Assembly (NCBI RefSeq): GCF_043290135.1
Contig: NC_134710.1
Coordinates: 252,080,092 to 252,144,091, forward strand
Direction of reading: 5' to 3'
Source: Rhipicephalus microplus
Taxonomy: Eukaryota > Arthropoda > Arachnida > Ixodida > Ixodidae
Length of the DNA stretch: 64,000 nucleotides
The notes beneath the pieces are model-generated. The model saw only the letters and a list, made by a program, of their open reading frames with translations, did no database searches and was not told the DNA's origin. Numbering within the stretch: position 1 is the stretch's first letter; the number at the start of each line of letters is the position of its first letter. The translations under genes and the position numbers were made by a program. Positions 12,986 to 23,929 of the stretch are shown one piece after another.

Positions 12986-13015
12986 GCACCACGGCTAACC
13001 GCGGTGCGATTTGAT
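12978..13015. other. Strong hairpin-forming inverted repeat
   Basis: The arm 'atcaaatcgcaccacgg' pairs with 'ccgcggtgcgatttgat' around a 4-base loop (ctaa). The stem has 16 of 17 pairs matched. No gene is nearby. Confidence 0.8.
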
Positions 13016-13391
13016 CAAACTGACCGACAGATACGCAATCGATGCTAATAGGCTGCTGCTTCTTTAGCACCAGGACAACCTTGATACTTGAAATCAAACA
13101 TTCACCACTCTCGCATTAATAATAAAGGTAATACAAAAATAGTTTCCTCCATTTTTATAAAAAAAACAATACCGTAATTACTTTTCCTACTGTCTTTCAA
13201 TAGATCCTGAAATAAAAATTTCAGCTGCGTTGAGCGCCCCCCTAAAGGAGAGAATGCCCACTAACATATCCGACCGCTAAGAGAGAATAGTCCCATTATA
13301 CGCGCACGTGATGAAACTCGCCATGGTCGATTTTGTCGCCTTTTACGGCCATTGCTGGAACCTGAGAGTTTCCGGGGCCTGCTCTGTGTGG

Positions 13392-13735
13392 GGGAGGATA
13401 ATGCAGCTGCCACGTGCTCATTGCGACATCTTGCTGGTAATGCAGAAAACGCGATAGTTCCCACCGAGACACAGGCCACCGCGTGCTCATATGCGCCATC
13501 TCACTCGTAATTCCGAAAACACTATAGCCCCCCCCCCCCCCCCAATATGTCTACCACCAGTGGTAAGTGGTAGACATAAATAGCTTGCCGTTTGAACGTT
13601 CAAGCTCGTGCTTCTCGTTAGCTCAGCAGTTAACACCTCGTATTCTCGACTCAGAGGTTCCACGTTCGATTCCGCGGGGCGGAGTCTTTTGCAGGATTTT
13701 TTTTTTCTCTTGCGTTTTCATATATATACATACTG
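13392..13735 (+). repeat. tRNA-headed repeat family B, copy 1
   Basis: A tRNA-like block at about 13,612-13,680 ('gttagctcagcagttaac', then B-box-like 'cgttcgattcc') is followed by a 'cttgcgttttcatatata' segment. Upstream are an 'aatagcttgccgttt' block and two tandem variants of a roughly 85-bp unit ('cacgtgctcat...aaaacgcgatag' and 'cgcgtgctcat...aaaacactatag'). The same blocks, inverted as a unit, recur at 15.3-16.0 kb and 51.3-52.1 kb. A run of 16 C lies at 13,528-13,543. This is a repeat-borne tRNA relic, not a functional tRNA. Confidence 0.6.
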
Positions 13736-13839
13736 TTACGACCGTCATCATTATTGAAGTTTTTCGGCCTTTGTGAATGGGACGAAAATATTTCGATGAA
13801 TTCCAAGGAAGGGTGTGCTGTCAAGACGGGTTGGTTTCC

Positions 13840-14086
13840 CCGCCCCGCCACGGTGGTCTAGTGGCTAAGGTACTCGGCTGCTGACCCGCAGGTCGCGGGA
13901 TCAAATCCCGGCTGTGGCGGCTGCATTTCCGATGGAAGCGGAAATGGTGTAGGCCCGTGTACTCAGATTTGGGTGCACGTTAAAGAACCCCAGGTGGTCG
14001 AAATTTCCGGAGCCCTCCACTACGGCGTCTCTCATAATCATATGGTGGTTTTGGGACGTTAAACCCCACAAATCAATCAATCAATC
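13840..14086 (+). mobile_element. Ruka-type SINE, full length, 12-bp TSD
   Basis: Full tRNA-like head ('tggtctagtggcta', B box changed to 'gggatcaaatcc'), body and (aatc)n tail. The flanks repeat 'gggttggtttcc' exactly at 13,828-13,839 and 14,087-14,098. Confidence 0.92.
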
Positions 14087-14098
14087 GGGTTGGTTTCC

Positions 14099-15000
14099 TG
14101 TCCGCAAAATGTGAAAAGGGGCCAGGACCGGTCTGCGCAAGGAAGGCACACAAGCCAAGAAAGGTCATAGTGTTTGCTGCGAGCAAGGCTTTCGAAGCAG
14201 ACACGGAGGCAGCTGGGCCATTTTCGAGGTCAACGAGGATTCGGAAATATCGGAACCAGCATGGTATTTGCAGTTCAGGCTGCAAGCTAAAGCCAAATTG
14301 ATTGTGGCTGCATCTTGCGAGGACAAGCGGAGCCCCGGGATATGTGCTGCTACGCCAAAGCTTCTAGCAAACAACCAGGAATAAAATGTGGGGGTGAAAA
14401 AAAGGATAATGAACTATGTGCTGCAGCCCTTGCCGGAGCCGACCTCAGCGACGAGGAATTAGTTGACTGTTTTTTTCCCCTTTTTTCATAGGATCGGCTG
14501 AATGGGGTGGCATATTTTGAAGATATGCTGCCCACCACTACATTGTCCTACCCAAACAGTCAGGCAAGTTTGACACGTGTACTGGCACCCGGTTTTTCAA
14601 ACCTCACCCAGCTGCCAGAAGAATTTTCGAAGCCAATATCATCGGACGTGCGCGAAACTTGGTGACGTGTACGAAAACGTCGGTGCAGTGCGTTTGTGAC
14701 CATAATTGGGCATCGTGTAGACTGTGCCCTCTCCTCATGCATTGTGTGGTGTCTCTCCTCTCCTTCGTGGGTGGAGTACCTAGACAAGGAGCGCCCTATT
14801 GGCGGAAGCCGCGGACAATGTGCCCAAGGTTGGCAACGAGGCGCTATATATGCCGAACAGTTTCGTGTATTTGAAGATCTACCAGCTCTGCAGTTCAACA
14901 GTTCTCTTGTACAGTTTTTGACGTCTCCTTTCAAACTCTCAGTTACTAACCATGTAATAAATTGTTGTCGTTTTTACGAGCTCCTCATTCGACTTCTTCG
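14099..15000. other. Unassigned, with one protein-like 21-codon stretch
   Basis: No gene is recognised. Positions 14,405-14,467 read on the plus strand as DNELCAAALAGADLSDEELV, whose composition is more protein-like than its surroundings, but there are stops close on both sides. It may be a relic of a transposase or host exon. Confidence 0.3.
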
Positions 15001-15059
15001 ACGATGGGTTTTAAGACGGGCGCCCCCTACCACACTAAGACCCGCGAGACCCGGAGTCG

Positions 15060-15165
15060 CAACAATACGTATATCTATACGGTGAGTGACGGCGACGCCG
15101 ACGTCAACGCTGACGCCGGCGGTAAAATCCAGCGGAAAGTGTCCATATAATTGTTATCACAATAA
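15060..15165 (-). repeat. tRNA-headed repeat family B, fragment
   Basis: The reverse complement matches the left part of the 15.3 kb and 51.3 kb copies: an 'atagcaat/ataacaat-atatggacact' block followed by GC-rich 'ggcgtc' alternations. With the copy beginning at 15,325 it makes an inverted pair about 160 bp apart. Confidence 0.55.
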
Positions 15166-15324
15166 AATTACACTATCTTCCGCTAAAGGGAACCATGTGT
15201 AGATGCGAAGCAGCAGGCGCTAACGCTTGCTCTAGCGGTAGCGTTGGCGCTGGCACTCATCGCGGCGTTGCGCAGGAGAGAATTCTTGAGAGGTGCAATG
15301 CACGCATTGGTGGAGCGCTTTTTT

Positions 15325-15401
15325 ATTGCTATAGCAATTATATGCACACTCTCGGCCGGATTTGGCCGCCGGCGTCACCGTCACTCACCCTATATGTGTG
15401 C

Positions 15402-15490
<89 letters not shown>

Positions 15491-16035
15491 TGAAAGAAAG
15501 AAAAACGATCCGGAAAGAGACTCCGGCGCATTCTTTCGAACGTCGGACCTCTGAATGAACGGTGCGAGGCGTTGGCCACTGAGGCACGAAGGAGCACCAC
15601 CTTCAATGTTCGAACGGCAAGCTATTTATATACCACTTAACGCTGGTAAGGGGCATCTCGAGGGGAAACTATTGTGTTTCAGCATTACCAGCAAGATGGC
15701 GCAATGAGCGCTCGTTGACATATCGTCCCGAGCGGCGCCACGCGCTTTCATCTCCCACGCGTACTTAGCCGCGTAAAGAGGGGGCAGGTTGCAAGTTCAT
15801 GCGTGCGCTTGCTTATCTCGCGGTGGGGAAGAGGGCGCGCTTTTCAGACACAGCGATGTAATAACAGAGACGCTTATTCACGGTTATCTGTACCTGTGAG
15901 TATGTTTCGTGCGTCATTTTGCAAAAGAAACCAGGGTAACGCCGCAATCTGCATGCCATTCTACGCATTGCCTTCCCATGTGTTGCTATGGCGTTAATTG
16001 CTTCACCTTTGCAGCGAAGCTGTGACTTTTTCTAC
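15325..16035 (-). repeat. tRNA-headed repeat family B, copy 2
   Basis: It shares ordered blocks with 51,330-52,095: 'tatagcaattata', 'ggcgtc' alternations, a tRNA-like block read on the minus strand at about 15,510-15,595 ('cctcagtggccaacgcctcgca' region and B-box-like 'cgttcgaaa'), 'cggcaagctat' and 'taccactta', then 'cagcattaccagcaagatgg', and finally 'gcagcgaagctgtgactttt'. A long (TA)n tract sits between the first blocks and the tRNA-like part. Confidence 0.65.
15403..15485. repeat. (TA)n microsatellite
   Basis: An uninterrupted TA run of about 83 bp inside family B copy 2. The repetitive Tyr-Ile frames here are artefacts of the repeat. Confidence 0.97.
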
Positions 16036-16409
16036 TGCAACAGGCCAATCACTCCTAATGGGCAATGAGAGACAGAAGACTCCAATTAGTCACAGAGAAC
16101 CATATTCCACTTCAAATTAACGCGCACACTGCGAATTTTTATGGTACAACTACGTACGGCAGAAATCCCACGCCGGCACTATCTTGGAGGTGAAGATCCA
16201 ATGCATATATACAGGGTGTTTTAAGAAATGTGTCAATTATTCCTTAAAGATGAAAAAAGGAAGAATCTGCGTGCTATTTGCGACATTGTCTTCATATGGC
16301 AGAATGAATCTTCAGATGGATACAAACATTATTTACGAAAGTTTTATAGGAATGAACACAATTAATTTTTAACCACTTCTAATAGCCGGTCGAGTCAAAT
16401 GAGTGAAGC

Positions 16410-16570
16410 AAAACTGTGATTTGGCCTTGTTGGACCATATCCACCTTGAAATTGTTGCGCAAGCACACAGGAACACAGAAAGGATGGCAAATGAGTGCGT
16501 TTGTCTTCCTTTCTGTGTCCCTGTGTGCCTGCACGAAAATTTCAAGATCAAATGGGTGAATTCAAGACCA
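16410..16570. mobile_element. Foldback (inverted-repeat) element A
   Basis: The left arm (about 16,449-16,486, 'gcacacaggaacacagaaag') is complementary to the right arm (about 16,505-16,545, 'ctttctgtgtccctgtgtgc'). The pairing continues outward with mismatches ('tgtgat-tg-cttg' against 'caag-cca-atcaca'). The central 18 bp are unpaired. The structure resembles a small MITE; no coding content. Confidence 0.65.
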
Positions 16571-16580
16571 TCACACAAAT

Positions 16581-16976
16581 AGTTCATATCTAGTTTCAAA
16601 TTTTGGGAAAACGGCCACTGGTGACTACCGCGGAGCGTTGAAGTGACACTAATTTAGCTGGTGAAACTGTACCGCCGCACCAAACAGTGCATCTACCATT
16701 CACTTCGACAACTTCCTCCATGGGGACACTGTTTCCCTCACATTGGGGGAGAAGAACAAGCAAGCGTCGATAAGTGGCCTCGAAGCGATGCGTCTAACTT
16801 GACGGTTGATAACGGCGAGGGAAACAGTGTCGTCACTGAGGGCGTTGTCGAAGTGAATGGCAGATGCACTGTTTGGGGCGGCGGTTTCGGTTTCGCCAGC
16901 TAACTTTGGCTCGCTTCATCGCTTCTCTGTCATTACGAGTGGCCGCTTTTCCGAAAATTCAAAGTGGCTATGGACT
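16581..16976. mobile_element. Foldback element B with ~160-bp arms
   Basis: The left arm 16,581-16,741 and right arm 16,814-16,976 are imperfect inverted repeats. Well-matched cores are 'caaacagtgcatct-ccatt', 'cacttcgacaac', 'gacactgtttccctc' and, further out, 'cggccact'. The spacer is about 72 bp. There is no coding content. A target duplication could not be identified, partly because foldback A abuts it. Confidence 0.75.
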
Positions 16977-17590
16977 TTTCTTAGGAACGGCTAATAATGC
17001 CATCACATTTGTTCAACATGGCTACAAATTTGCTGCTTAAGTGCATTGGCATGACTTTTTTTGAATGCACTTAGATTCTGCTTGAATGCGTTTTGTGTGC
17101 TTTTGAGTTCTTGGCCCAACCTCAACCCTTGTTACAACAACCCCTACAACTTTCGTCACGTTTTTGTACATATCCTTTGGTCCAAATATCAAAATTAACA
17201 GGAAGACGACAAGTACTAAGATGGGAAGAGTGTCGGAGATTCAGTAGAAGCTGGCAAACCAAACTCAGACCACAGCGAAGCGCGATGGCTCTCTAGGGTG
17301 AAATGACAACTTGCGAAAATAACATAACGCTTTTTTAAATATTAAACGTTCATGTCTCCCTTTCGCGTCATTGCCACACTTCCCTGTAAAGCAGCGGGCG
17401 AGAGTTTAACGCAATGCTTCTTATCGCAAGAATTGTGCAAGGTGCACCAAAGGGCACATAAGTTTAAAACAAATCGTTCAAGGTACAACGAACTAGTGCC
17501 TAAAAATATAAAAGGCGCTGAGGCCGGTGTGCTAAATGATAGAAAAGTGAAAACAGACTGAAAAAAAAAACAGTGAGCGAGATTCTGCGG
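16977..17590. other. Unassigned sequence
   Basis: Short frames only; no recognised gene or repeat. Confidence 0.4.
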
Positions 17591-17605
17591 CAAATGCAGA
17601 AACAA

Positions 17606-17699
17606 AGGTGGTCAAAATTTTCGGAGCCCTCCACTACGGCGTCTCTCATAATCATATGGTAGTTTTGGGACGTTAAACCCCACAAATCAATCAATCAAT
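17606..17699 (+). mobile_element. 5'-truncated Ruka-type SINE with 15-bp TSD
   Basis: Only the last 94 bp of the SINE body and the (aatc)n tail are present; the tRNA head is absent. The perfect flanking duplication 'caaatgcagaaacaa' at 17,591-17,605 and 17,700-17,714 shows the copy was truncated when it inserted, not by later deletion. Confidence 0.92.
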
Positions 17700-17714
17700 C
17701 AAATGCAGAAACAA

Positions 17715-18030
17715 GGTATGCGATGCCGGTGAGGAGCGCTCCTTAGAAGTACCTAACAAAGTAATACATGTTATCAAGTGGAGCGCAAGCCGAAGCATGC
17801 AATACCGCCAAAGCACGATAAAAAGTGGCCAAAAAGGCACGCACACTAGCTGAGCCATCCGGTTCGGTCCGTATACGTGAGAAAGTAGGAGTACGGGTAA
17901 GTTATCACCATAAGAAAAATTTGAATTGGCACGTGGGGGCAAAAGTTAGTTGAGAATGAGTTCAGCAGTAATTCTATCACATTGCTTTTCGGCATGCCTC
18001 CTTATATGGTAACTCCCATTCGTTTCTGTT
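17715..18030. other. Unassigned sequence
   Basis: Nothing recognised. Confidence 0.4.
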
Positions 18031-18034
18031 CTTT

Positions 18035-18086
<52 letters not shown>

Positions 18087-18132
18087 TTTTCTTTCTTTCT
18101 TTCGTTCTTTCTTTCTTGCTTTCTTTCTTTCT
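18031..18132. repeat. (TTTC)n microsatellite
   Basis: About 100 bp of TTTC units with a few interruptions. The Lys-Glu-Arg-rich and Phe-Leu-Ser-rich frames across it are artefacts. Confidence 0.95.
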
Positions 18133-18680
18133 GCAACTTTCATGGACGTATAGCGTTATATATACGTCCAATAATGTACATGATTTTTATTGTTGTAGTT
18201 GGGTGGTACGTTTCAAGAGCATGGGGCGATTATTCGTTAGTATAGAGTAGCGTTTTGTTGCACATACACGTAACGCTTTCTCGGTATATGCCACAACTCC
18301 CGTGAGGTTTCAATTATTTTGTTTTCATTTTTCTTGCATTCAAGACGTAACTGCTTATTAAACATATTTATAATGTTGCAGAACGTTTGTTGTTTACGTG
18401 ACTCGCTGCTTGCGTATTTATGCACGCTTCTATTAGAAAGACACTCTGGCGCTAGCTTCAAAGCGGTCAATTTCCGAGATGGAGCAAGGTATTGGTAAGA
18501 GATATTGTGGGTATTTCATAATAAACTGGCATGCAGTGCAGGAAGAGACGAAAAAACAACGAACTAACAAAGAACCATACTTTCTCTCTTCCCGCCCTGC
18601 ACGCAAGAGAGAGAGAGAAGGAGAGAGAGAGAGAGAAATAAACGTTTGTTTAGAAACAGTGTTCTGAGCGAGGACGGTGT
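18133..18680. other. Unassigned, with a GA-rich run
   Basis: No gene. A purine run (agagagagag) lies at about 18,606-18,645. Confidence 0.4.
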
Positions 18681-19284
18681 CACCCTAAGGTGGGAGGATT
18701 CTCTCGTCTAGGAACTCTCTGACTTGGACTGCCCTCTTGGCCCTGGTGAAGAGTTGTCGCTGGTCTTCCAGGTCCTCGACGATGAGCTTGGCCTCCCACG
18801 TTTCCGTTATGTGGTTGTTGTTTGTTCTTGGGGATTGGTCCCGCTCCAGTTGCAGGTCATGGTTTGCATGGCACTGGCATTCCATGAGCAAGTGTACCAG
18901 GGTGTCTGGTACGCTGCAGAGGGGGCACATGTAGCCATGTGTCGTTGGGTAGAGGCGGTGCATTATTATGTCATGTATGTAAGTGTTGCTTTGTAGGCGT
19001 CTGAAAATCACGCTCTCTTCTTTGGTTAGTCTTGGGTAGGGTGGAGGGTACAGCTGTCGCTCCAGTTTGTAGTGTTGAAGTAGCGAAGAGTAGGTGTTTT
19101 CCACTACCTCCATCTCTGCAGCCAAAGATCCGGTATCGATTGGTCTCAGGGCAGCCCGGCTGACCTGCTCGCGGGCAGCGGCGTGAGCAGGGCAGCCCGG
19201 CTGAGGCTTCATTTCCCTGTAGGCCCTCATGTCCAGGAACCCAGATTACACAGGCATATGGAAGTGGAAAACTGCACGCAAGAA
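18681..19284 (-). pseudogene. LINE ORF2 C-terminus: RNase H end and zinc-knuckle domain
   Basis: The minus strand encodes the end of a non-LTR retrotransposon polyprotein. At about 19,205-19,245 it reads IWVPGHEGLQGNE, matching the RNase H 'WxPGHxGxxGNE' motif. A one-base frameshift follows, and the next frame (to 18,685) reads on through LTKEESVIFRRLQSNTYIH to a cysteine/histidine motif CPLCSVPDTLVHLLMECQCH and a stop. RNase H followed by a CCHC-like knuckle is typical of I/R1/Tad-type LINEs and common in ticks. The upstream reverse transcriptase of this copy is missing; a different LINE is joined at about 19,285. Confidence 0.75.
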
Positions 19285-19983
19285 GACACCCAGTGACTGG
19301 GTGTCTCCTTGAGACACCCAGTCTCCTTAAAAACCTGCGATATTTTTCATTGTGTGGACAGTGGAACATGGCATGGCCGAGATTTTCTATGCAATGGCAG
19401 CTATTACAGCTGGAGAGGTCACCCATGCCAATAATGCGATAAGTGTATTAATTGGTAAAGGCAACGCCGACCCACAACCGACACAGCATCGTGGCCTCAC
19501 GTTGCGAAGTCTTTAATAGCAGCTGTATTTGGAATAATAAACCGCAGTTCTGTGGGTGTGTGAAGTGCAATTCAGTGGAACATTCCAATGCATAGGTGTG
19601 GCACTATGCGCGATGTGGTGACGTTTTCTTGCAGCGTCGACCCATAACAGTGGTATAAGCAGTGTGGCGCCCTGTCGTGCGGGCTGCGTTGTCGGCAAGG
19701 TGGTTACCACTGATCCCACAAAGACCCGGTAGCCATTGAAAGATAATGTCATGGCCTTGTTTAGGGCGCTATGACATATTTAATTGATTTGAGACACCAT
19801 CTGATAGTAGTTCCTGAGTCATAGACATCGCAAGCATTGAGTGGCCACCTCAGAGTCACAGATTACAGCCCATTTACCTGGAGATTCTTGCATTACAAAT
19901 GTGATGGTGGCTAGAAGGACGGTGGGCTCGGAACCCAGAAGTGTTGTGTCGCGTGAAGGCTCTAACTTGACTGCAATTGACCA

Positions 19984-20059
<76 letters not shown>

Positions 20060-22140
20060 GTTTGGCACATATCATATGATATCTGGAAAAAGACCAATGA
20101 GGTCTGCTTGAGGGTAGCAGATGATAGGCTAGCCTGTTTGTGTACCCCCCCCTCCACACTTGAAGGTGTACAGGGGGTCTCTGCAAGCACCACTCCTGGC
20201 ATAGTGGTATGATTGCGGGTGAAAACCGTCAGGAAATGGAATGCTGGTTAGACTTAACCACTCTGGAGAACTCCACTTTTGGTCTTTCTAGTGGCAGACT
20301 AGCAAAGGGGGGGCAGTCACGCAGTCCGTATATTTGGCGAACATGCGCCCAGAGTGTATCGACAGGAATGTATGTCGTAATTGGGTGCTCTTTGGCAGTG
20401 GCAATTGTTGCGAGCGTGTTAGTACAGCTATATAATCCCAAGTATGTGCCAAGAACTTGGCCTTGATTTCTTTGCAGGAACAGAATGTTAGTTTTCCGGC
20501 ATATGAAAGCGCGGGTGTGCTATACCGCAAATATCCCAAGAGGAGCGCTCTGTAGATCTCAAGCGTGGCTGACAGGAATGTGCCCCACGTTTTATCACAA
20601 GACATTTCATTACGTGGGCGATAGAGGTCAGCTGAACTTCAAGTGCGATATGTGAGCACTCTACGAAAGATCTTTGCCAATGATGATGCCCAGGAATCGA
20701 GGACACATATACAAAATTCTGACATTCTTTATGGAAACCGGATACCAGAATATTGGCTTGCGGTTGACAGAGACTAAGACGCATATCTCGGTGAAAATTT
20801 TCAGCCCTTGAGCATTGAGACACTTTGACATTATTGTCCCTGCTTTCTTGAGCCTTGCCCGTAATACCTGGGTTCACGTCACTACCGAAGCCCAGAAGCA
20901 GATGTCATCGGTGTGTACAGAAAAATTGACTGATCGAGGCAGAACCCTGGCAAGTTCAATAATCGTGAGGTTAAACAAAGTAGGGCTGAGAACTCTACCC
21001 CGTAGGACGCCACGAGAGGTACGTTTGATGGTCTACACTACGGCCTTTTTCAATATGCACGAAGAAGAATCTCTTCAATAGGCAGTTCCGAATCTATTTA
21101 AATTTTTCTCTACCAATTCCCACATTTTCTCAAACATCGAGAGTTACGTACTGCATTACTTTGTCGCAGGCCTTTCGCACGTCGAGGGACATAGTCAGAT
21201 ATGAGCTTGAAGGATTGCTATTGTTGCACAGAGGTCACAATGTCGATGACAATGTCTATTGAGGAACGGCCTAGTCGAAAGCTAGTCATAGCCACTGGAT
21301 ATATGTTCAGTGGCTATGTAGTAGGTACTACTTGACACGTACGAGCAGCATTCTTTCCATTACTTTCCCCACGAAAATGGACAGCGCAAGAGGTCAGTAT
21401 AATGCGTGGTCCAGTGGCGAATTTCCAGGCTTGATGATCGTTATCAAGAGGCAGGATTTTCACCTATAAGAAACGACGCCGTCAGTCCATGACTGATTGT
21501 ATCATTCCAGTAGCAGGTACTGGCTAACCTCCCTGTCCTTCCTCATTTATTCCTCCTCCAGTAGCAGGTCTAGGCCCCGTCCTCTAAGATGGCATAGAGC
21601 AGCATACGTGATGCCATCTAGCCCAGGTAACGATGAACGCCTGCAGGTGGCTAGAGCCGCGTCCAGTTCCTCGAGTGAGAAAAGCACATAAATTTCCAGG
21701 ACACACGCTACAGGAGCATCACCGAGAACCGTGTCACTCATAATGACCACATCACCCACAATTCTCATGCAGAATTCATCGGCAATGTTAAGTTGCAGGC
21801 AGCCTTGTTGGACAGCCAGTGTGTGAACGAATGTCGTTATTGTGTAGTCCAGCGAAGGCCACACGCCGTTCGCGATGTAAGGGTCATAGGTTTCAGAGAA
21901 ACGACGGATTCGCAAATATTTTTTCCACCATTGGCCCTCCAGTTTGTCCATTCGATGTTGGAAATATACATAAATATTACCAACACCAGGAGTGGTAAGC
22001 AGATATGTAGCACTTGTGCGCACTTGCCAGGGTGTATCCATGGCTGGGCAGCATAGGCCGACTTTAGTTGATGGCGTGGCGCCTGATTCGCAAGTACGCT
22101 TCCATGCACTTAATAATTGAACAAGTAATTGTGGCAAGGA
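19285..22140 (-). pseudogene. I/R1-like LINE: reverse transcriptase, RNase H, zinc knuckle
   Basis: Read from 22,140 downwards on the minus strand: an N-terminal reverse-transcriptase segment (frame 21,547-22,137) ending in 'SSLPGLDGITYAALCHL', the usual 'APGxDGI' region; a palm segment near 20,890-21,015 with LSPTLFNLTIIELARVLP and then HTDDICFWAS, where the catalytic YADD is changed to HTDD; further fragmented frames to 20.2 kb; an RNase H-like 'WLPGLCGISGNHLADNAAR' at about 19,680-19,750; and a knuckle CNSCHCIENLGHAMFHC at about 19,360-19,410. Frames change repeatedly, so it is a decayed copy. A (TA)n tract interrupts it at 19,986-20,058. Confidence 0.75.
19986..20058. repeat. (TA)n microsatellite inside a LINE
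   Basis: About 73 bp of uninterrupted AT/TA repeats within the LINE remnant. Confidence 0.97.
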
Positions 22141-22249
22141 GAGACGCGGTACTAGTTGGATGTGTTAGAGCTTGTCTGTTTTGAGTCTTTATATCAAGTG
22201 AGGCAACTCAAAAATTTGCACATTACGTGAGCAAAGCGCGCTTGAACAG

Positions 22250-22850
22250 GTCCCTTAGAAAAATCCTATTAATGGACTTATATAAAAACCCTCATATATG
22301 ACTACATCAGGAATGGGGCATATCAGGCTTTATATAGAATCCCCATATATGGGCTTTATAGCGCCTGATATGCCGGATTACTAATGCAGCCATATATGGG
22401 CCTTACAGAGCCTGATATACGTAATCCCACATATACCCATATATGGCTGTTGCTTTATAAGCCAATTATGACCGTCATCTATATGTGGCTATAGATAAAA
22501 GCATCCATATAAGGTAAAACATGGGCACCGCCATGGTTGTCTAGTGGCTAAGGTACTCGGCTGCTGATCCGCAGGTAGCGCGATCAAATCCGGGCTGTGG
22601 CGGCTGCATTTGCGATGGAGGCCGAAACGTTGCAGGCCCGTGTACTCAGATATGAGTGCACGTTAAAGAACCCCAGGTGGCCAAAATTTCCGGAGTCCTC
22701 CACTATGGCGTCTATAATAATCAAATAGTGGTTTTGGGATGTTAAACCCAACAAATCAATCCAATCAAGGTAAACATGACCTTATATGGATACCTTTATA
22801 TGTAGCTATTCAGATGATTTATCTATACGAGTTCAGCTTGTGTTGCCGGC
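22250..22850. repeat. CCATATATGG-rich palindromic repeat, cluster 1
   Basis: Five exact CC(A/T)6GG decamers lie within about 450 bp: 22,343-22,352, 22,390-22,399, 22,437-22,446, 22,505-22,514 and 22,780-22,789, with many near matches ('ctatatgtgg', 'cttatatgga'). A SINE (22,524-22,766) has landed in the cluster. The same vocabulary recurs at 29.63-29.89 kb, which suggests a dispersed repeat family. CC(A/T)6GG is also the SRF (CArG) binding consensus; any binding is inference. Confidence 0.6.
22524..22766 (+). mobile_element. Ruka-type SINE, full length, diverged
   Basis: Head, body and 'aatcaatccaatc' tail are present with more substitutions than the other full copies. The flanks 22,511-22,523 'aaggtaaaacatg' and 22,767-22,778 'aaggtaaacatg' form a target duplication differing by one A. 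Confidence 0.9.
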
Positions 22851-23134
22851 ATAAATTATAGCCCCACAAATCATTCTTCAGCTAGAAATACACATGTTTG
22901 TTGAGAGTTCTGCATGTACACTCCATCATCTCCCAAAGAAAGGCAGTACATATCCCCTCAACATTCTTGTTCAAGTTATCCTTATTATATCTCGAGTTAT
23001 TTTTAAACAATAATTCCTAACAAATGGAACTTGGCAACATATTTAAGGTTTCTGATGGGCACATGTCACTGTAAGTTCGTTTTCTCTGAAGAGATCCATT
23101 CTTTGTGTTTAACCTCATTGCTTATTTATCAACA
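22851..23134. other. Unassigned sequence
   Basis: No recognised content; under 300 bp between two repeats. Confidence 0.35.
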
Positions 23135-23560
23135 CTTTATTTATTTATCTATTTATTTCCTTTCCCAGAACAACAATCGGCATTACAGTGGGGGAGTGTT
23201 TGCAAAAAGTAGAATACAAAAAAGATACATAATCAGCGAAACAAATAATCAAAGTTGCCTCCATCACAATCTGCAACACAAATACATATATCAATAAAAA
23301 CGTAACACAACCAAGAAAATTTCAACACATTAATTCTAAAATCAAACAAAGCAAATATTTTGGAATAGTAGAGGCAAGGCTAGAAGGCAGTTGGTTCCAT
23401 TCTCGTATTCCTTTGGTGAAAAATCAATTTGATATACGTCAGTCTTGCATGCGATTTTTCTTATCTTGAACCTATGGTCAACACAGTCTGAGACATAGTA
23501 CTTGGAAAGTGAATATTTTGCTTTATCGATTCTGACTTCATAATAATAAATAGCATAAAA
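23135..23560 (-). pseudogene. CR1-like LINE 3' end
   Basis: On the minus strand the sequence reads DHRFKIRKIACKTDVYQIDF and, after a frame change, GIREWNQLPSSLA. This matches the C-terminal end of CR1/L2/Jockey-type reverse transcriptases, where 'REWNxLP' is a hallmark. A 3' untranslated part and an (aaat)n tail, seen as (ttta)n at 23,135-23,158, complete it. The upstream part is absent. Confidence 0.7.
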
Positions 23561-23929
23561 GAGCCCAATTTGAGTTTCGTAAAGAGATTTTTCACAGTGT
23601 GTTTAAATAAAGCTTTACTGGCGTGCCAATGGAGCGTGCATAGTGAGTCAAAACGAAATATTCACTTGCTGTTGACCGTATGAACTGCGTGTGCATTGAA
23701 TAACCTAAATGTGCTGATAATTCACCTTTAAGGAGTTGGGTGAAAAGCAATTGGTATACAAGCTTGTCAAATACAAGTATTGTGACTAGGAATGGCCTAT
23801 AGCGTGACTGCTAAAATTTGTGTTTATAGGTCTCTGTGCGCGTGGGAACGGAGGCTTTTAGCGATATTTCTTGCCAACGGGAAACTAAAAAAAATGTCTT
23901 TTGTGAACGTAACCCACATTTCGTTCTGC
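23561..23929. other. Unassigned sequence
   Basis: Nothing recognised; possibly diverged LINE sequence continuing from the neighbouring copy. Confidence 0.3.

Noticed and set aside
15195..15606. Tyr-Ile repeat frames on both strands, also at 19.8-20.2 and 25.6-26.2 kb
   Set aside because: They are translations of (TA)n microsatellites.
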